64,000 bases of DNA, taken from NCBI GenBank assembly GCA_021851865.1, contig JAJZBU010000005.1, positions 35,579 to 99,578 on the forward strand. Direction: 5' to 3'. The position numbers and the translations under genes were made by a program. The notes beneath the pieces are model-generated. The model saw only the letters and a list, made by a program, of their open reading frames with translations. It had not been told where the DNA came from and did no database searches. The stretch comes from Pseudomonadota bacterium. Lineage in GTDB: Bacteria > Pseudomonadota > Gammaproteobacteria > Pseudomonadales > Moraxellaceae. Positions within the stretch are counted from its first letter, which is position 1. Each line of letters begins with the position of its first letter. Below are positions 61,186 to 64,000 of the stretch, piece after piece.

Positions 61186-63339
61186 TTACCGCAACAAGCT
61201 CAACACCTGCTGACTTTGTGCATTGGCCTGGGCGAGGACGGCGATACCGGCCTGCTGCAACACCTGGGCGCGAGACATATCGGCGGATTCTTTTGCGAAA
61301 TCGGCGCCGGTGATGGTCGTATAAGCCGAGGTCAGATTGGTCTGTTGTGACTGCAAATTGGACACCGTCGCCGACATGCGGTTCTGGAAGGCGCCGATAT
61401 TGGCGCGGATCTGGTTGATCGTGGTCAGAGCGTTGTCCACCGCAGTCAAGGCCAGGTTGGCTCCGCTCACCGTCGAGACATCGACCTGGGACAAGAAGGT
61501 GCCACTGGTGATGCCGCCATAGGAGCCCGGTAGCATGCCGGCGTTTTTCTCGATGTTGCCGGTGGTGCTGCCGATATTGATGCTGCCGGCCGAGGTCAGG
61601 GTATAAGAGCCGGCGGTGGTGATCTGGGTGGAGGCGGAGGCGCTCAGGTAGGTCGCCGAGATGCCCAAGGAGGCGTTCGGTGCGGTCAGGCTGCCGGCCC
61701 AGGACATGCTGACATTGCGGCCATCGGCGGCGCTGAGGGTGATATTGGAGCCGTCATTGGAGGCGACGACGCCGGTGCGCCCGGAGATGGCGTTGATGGC
61801 ATTGGTTTCATTGGTCAGGTCGGTGGAGGTCACCCCGGTCAAGGTCAGGGTCTGGGTCGTTACGCCATTGATGGTCAAGGTCGCTGACTTGCCGGCGTCG
61901 GTGGTGCTGCTGAAAGCACTGCCCTGGATCAGATTGTCATTGACGGTGGCGGTGACGCCGGTCTGCGCCGTCGACTGATTGATGGCGTGAGCGATGGCGA
62001 TGGCGCTGTCGGCCTGGTTGGCGTAGGACAACTGGTCGTTGACGGCATTGCTGGCCTGGATCGAGACGCCGTTGATGACCATGTCGCCCGAGGCCATACC
62101 GGTCAAGGCGGTGACATTGCCGAGGCTGGCGGAGGACACCGTCGCCTGGCTCGAATTGTAGGTGCCGGCCTGTAGCCCCGAGTTGGCGAGGGTTCCCGTG
62201 CCTTGCTGGATCTTGATCGAGCCGCCGCTGGTCGTCGTCAGCGTGTAGCCCCCCGAGTAAGTGCCGGTGGTCGACAGACCGGTGCTGGCGGTGGTCAGGT
62301 TCCCCGTGGTCGCAAAGTCGACGGTGATGTTGCGGCCATCTTTGGCGGTCAGGGTGATGCCGGTGCTGTCGCTGCCGGTGTTGCTGGCGACGACGCCGGT
62401 CTGCCCTTCATAGGCGTTGAGGGCGGTGACGATGGCATTGCGGTTGGCGTCATTGGTGAAGCTGGCGCTGGTCGACAGGCTGACGGCGATGCCATTGATA
62501 AAGACCGTGCCGGAGGTGGTCGTCGGTGGCGCCGCCATGGTACTGCCGCCGACAACATTGGCATTGACGACGGCGGTGACGCCGGTCTGTGAACTCACCG
62601 AGTTGATCGCGGCGGCCTTGGCGATGGCACTGGTGGCGGTCGAAGCATTGCTGGTGATGGTGCCGCCGACGTCGAGGCCGGAGAACGAGGCGGTGTCCGT
62701 GGTCGACAAGGATTGCGGGATGATGACGCCATTGATGACTAAGTCACCGGCGCTGATCGCTGTCAAGATCGAGCTTGGGGTGAGGCCGGCGCCATATTGG
62801 CCCTGAGCGCTGACGCCAGTGCCTTGACCGGCGCCGAGCGAGCTGGTCTGCACATTGCTGATGCTCAGGTTGATCGTCTGGCCGGCGTTGGCGCCGATCT
62901 GGAACTGCGAGGCGAATCCGCCGTTGAGCAGATTGACGCCGTTGTAGTTGCTGGTCGAGGCGGTATTTTGGATGTCGGCGATGACCTGTTGCGCCTGGAT
63001 GTTGAGCGCGGTGCGGTCGACCGCCGAGTTGGTGCCGTTGGCCGACTCGACCGCGAGATTGCGCAGCGTCTGCAGATCATTGGTGATCGAGCCGAGGGCG
63101 CCATCGGCGATCTGGGCGAGGGAACTGGCGTCGTTGGCATTCTGTATGGCGACGCCATCACCGCCAGCTTGAGAATTGAGACCGGTGGCGATGGCCAAGC
63201 CCGCGGCATCGTCCGCTGCGCTATTGATGCGCAAGCCGGACGAGAGACGCTGCATGGCGGTCGCGAGAGAAGACTGATTGGCCGCCAGATTGGTCTGGAC
63301 CGTCAATGAGTTCATGTTGTTGCTGATGACCAGGGACAT
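61186..63339 (-). CDS. fliC: Flagellin, long form with duplicated central region
   Basis: A 717-residue filament protein. The conserved N-terminal D0/D1 (1-165: NMNSLTVQTNLAANQSSLAT, QRLSSGLRINSAADDAAGLA) and C-terminal D1/D0 (625-717: INQIRANIGAFQNRMSATV, ending AQANAQSQQVLSLLR) are typical. The central part is expanded and carries two repeats of about 205 residues (see the repeat at 61504-62766). SD GGAGA lies 9 bases before the ATG. A sigma-54-type promoter is upstream. A second flagellin gene lies immediately upstream on the same strand, ending at 63654. Confidence 0.95.
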   Translation of the reverse strand: MSLVISNNMNSLTVQTNLAANQSSLATAMQRLSSGLRINSAADDAAGLAIATGLNSQAGGDGVAIQNANDASSLAQIADGALGSITNDLQTLRNLAVESANGTNSAVDRTALNIQAQQVIADIQNTASTSNYNGVNLLNGGFASQFQIGANAGQTINLSISNVQTSSLGAGQGTGVSAQGQYGAGLTPSSILTAISAGDLVINGVIIPQSLSTTDTASFSGLDVGGTITSNASTATSAIAKAAAINSVSSQTGVTAVVNANVVGGSTMAAPPTTTSGTVFINGIAVSLSTSASFTNDANRNAIVTALNAYEGQTGVVASNTGSDSTGITLTAKDGRNITVDFATTGNLTTASTGLSTTGTYSGGYTLTTTSGGSIKIQQGTGTLANSGLQAGTYNSSQATVSSASLGNVTALTGMASGDMVINGVSIQASNAVNDQLSYANQADSAIAIAHAINQSTAQTGVTATVNDNLIQGSAFSSTTDAGKSATLTINGVTTQTLTLTGVTSTDLTNETNAINAISGRTGVVASNDGSNITLSAADGRNVSMSWAGSLTAPNASLGISATYLSASASTQITTAGSYTLTSAGSINIGSTTGNIEKNAGMLPGSYGGITSGTFLSQVDVSTVSGANLALTAVDNALTTINQIRANIGAFQNRMSATVSNLQSQQTNLTSAYTTITGADFAKESADMSRAQVLQQAGIAVLAQANAQSQQVLSLLR
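61504..62766 (-). repeat. Internal duplication in the flagellin gene
   Basis: Residues about 192-400 (62766-62140) and 411-612 (62109-61504) align in order: AGDLVINGV / SGDMVINGV, AAINSVSSQTGVTAVVN / HAINQSTAQTGVTATVN, FINGIAVSLS / TINGVTTQTL, EGQTGVVASN / GRTGVVASN, and LTAKDGRNI / LSAADGRNV. The offset at the first motif is 220 residues. The copies have diverged, so the duplication is old. Confidence 0.8.
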
Positions 63340-63387
63340 GAGGTATCTCCATGAAGCCTACGGGCTTGATTGTGTCAGTCCCCTTCA

Positions 63388-63404
63388 AGCAGGATCCATT
63401 CCAA
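63388..63404 (-). promoter_or_regulatory. Candidate sigma-54 promoter of fliC
   Basis: On the minus strand TTGGAATGGATCCTGCT has GG and GC separated by exactly ten bases, as RpoN -24/-12 elements require. Transcription would start near 63376, with a leader of about 37 bases containing the small hairpin AAGCC-CGTA-GGCTT (63354-63367). No sigma-28 match was found between 63340 and 63653. That 314-bp gap otherwise holds only AT-rich DNA and the terminator of the upstream flagellin gene. Confidence 0.5.
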
Positions 63405-63608
63405 CTTTTGAAAAACACGCGTTAAAAGTTTTAAGCATCTGAAAACAAATGAATATTTTTTTTCAAGAGCACTTCAATGCGGGGTTTGCAGGAAGGCGAA
63501 GTGGCGTCGAAAAAACGGCAGGGTCTTGCCGAAGGGCGGCAAATTTCAGACAGTGGTCAAAAAACAGACAAGGGACGCGCAGGAAAACGCGTAGGAAGCT
63601 CGCATAAG

Positions 63609-63631
63609 AAAAACCCCGCGCTTGGCGGGGT
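63609..63631 (-). terminator. Rho-independent terminator of the upstream flagellin gene
   Basis: On the minus strand ACCCCGC-CAAGC-GCGGGGT is followed by TTTTC. It lies 22 bp past the stop of the second flagellin gene (63654) and separates the two flagellin transcripts. Confidence 0.9.
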
Positions 63632-63653
63632 TCTTCCTGACTCTTGTCGTCGT

Positions 63654-64000
63654 TCAGCGCAACAGTGCCAACACCTGCTGGCTCTGCGCATTGGCCTGCG
63701 ACAGCACCGCGATACCGGCCTGCTGGATCACCTGGGCGCGCGACAGGGCCGCCGTTTCAGCGGCGAAGTCAGCACCGGTGATGCCGGTCGAGGCGGTAAC
63801 CAAGTTGGTCTGCGTCGACTGCAGGTTGGTCACCGTCGCTGACATGCGGTTTTCGAAGGCACCGATGTTGGCGCGGATGGCGTTGACCGAGTTCAGTGCA
63901 TTGCTCACCGCGGTGATGGCGGCGTTGGCGCCATTCACCGTCGAGATGTCGAGGTTGTTCAGCGACTCTCCGGTTGCGGTGCCACCGTAGCTGCCTTCAG
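63654..64000 (-). CDS. Second flagellin gene, C-terminal part only
   Basis: The open frame enters from the window end (first full codon at 63998) and runs to the stop at 63654, giving 114 residues of C-terminal flagellin: EGSYGGTATGESLNNLDIST, VNAIRANIGAFENRMSATVT and LSQANAQSQQVLALLR. About four of five residues match the other flagellin's C-terminus over the last 75 positions. The N-terminus is outside the window. It has its own terminator. Two tandem flagellins imply a composite or switchable filament. Confidence 0.95.
   Translation of the reverse strand, partial: EGSYGGTATGESLNNLDISTVNGANAAITAVSNALNSVNAIRANIGAFENRMSATVTNLQSTQTNLVTASTGITGADFAAETAALSRAQVIQQAGIAVLSQANAQSQQVLALLR

Overview
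The window is a GC-rich stretch of a flagellated gammaproteobacterial chromosome. The evidence is gene order: yceD-rpmF-plsX-fabD...fabG-acpP-fabF-pabC-mltG-tmk-holB-pilZ-tatD; fabI beside yejABEF; bepA/tusA/perM near bcp-gcvR; and aspS-yebC-ruvCAB-ybgC-tolQRAB-pal-cpoB-queE-queC. This matches, from memory, the blocks seen in Pseudomonas and relatives, together with pdxB, a PA3496-type small protein and a genome-encoded tRNA CCA end. I cannot name the genus.

Layout. (1) 1-9285, minus: a nine-gene envelope cluster (exported protein, three TPR proteins of which two are lipoproteins, a small exported protein, one ExbB/TolQ-like and two ExbD/TolR-like motor proteins, and an AgmX/TonB-like protein cut by the window edge). 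It resembles the core of the myxobacterial Agl-Glt machinery rather than a plain TonB or Tol system. (2) 9430-13704, plus: pdxB, a small outer-membrane protein and two tandem membrane diguanylate cyclases. (3) 13728-27111: ribosomal protein L32 and fatty-acid synthesis, running into folate, cell-wall, nucleotide and replication genes. A divergent three-gene block (lipocalin-like protein, small protein, GMC oxidoreductase) sits between fabD and fabG. (4) 27120-33498, minus: fabI and the Yej-type peptide ABC transporter. (5) 33687-36261: an AAA ATPase plus DUF4276/TOPRIM-like pair, a patch of gene-less DNA and tRNA-Val(CAC). This looks like an accessory insertion and is the best candidate for a defence-type system. 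(6) 36278-39841: arginase-family enzyme, small lipoproteins, a pentapeptide-repeat protein and the SRP RNA. (7) 39881-45993: bepA, tusA, perM, galU, bcp, gcvR, queC, queE. (8) 45990-56143, minus: Tol-Pal, RuvABC, YebC, AspRS. (9) 56322-58393: small envelope protein, sodB, greB, dedA. (10) 58504-64000, minus: fliD, flaG and two flagellins, the second cut by the window end.

Genes are densely packed. Many neighbours overlap by 4 bp in the ATGA or GTGA style, and several convergent pairs overlap at their 3' ends. Core pathways cooperate in clear blocks: PlsX, FabD, FabG, AcpP, FabF and FabI supply acyl chains; TolQRA-TolB-Pal-CpoB handles outer-membrane constriction at division; RuvABC resolves Holliday junctions; QueC and QueE make the 7-deazaguanine precursor of queuosine. 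Identifications come from reading protein motifs and gene order by eye; no database search was possible.
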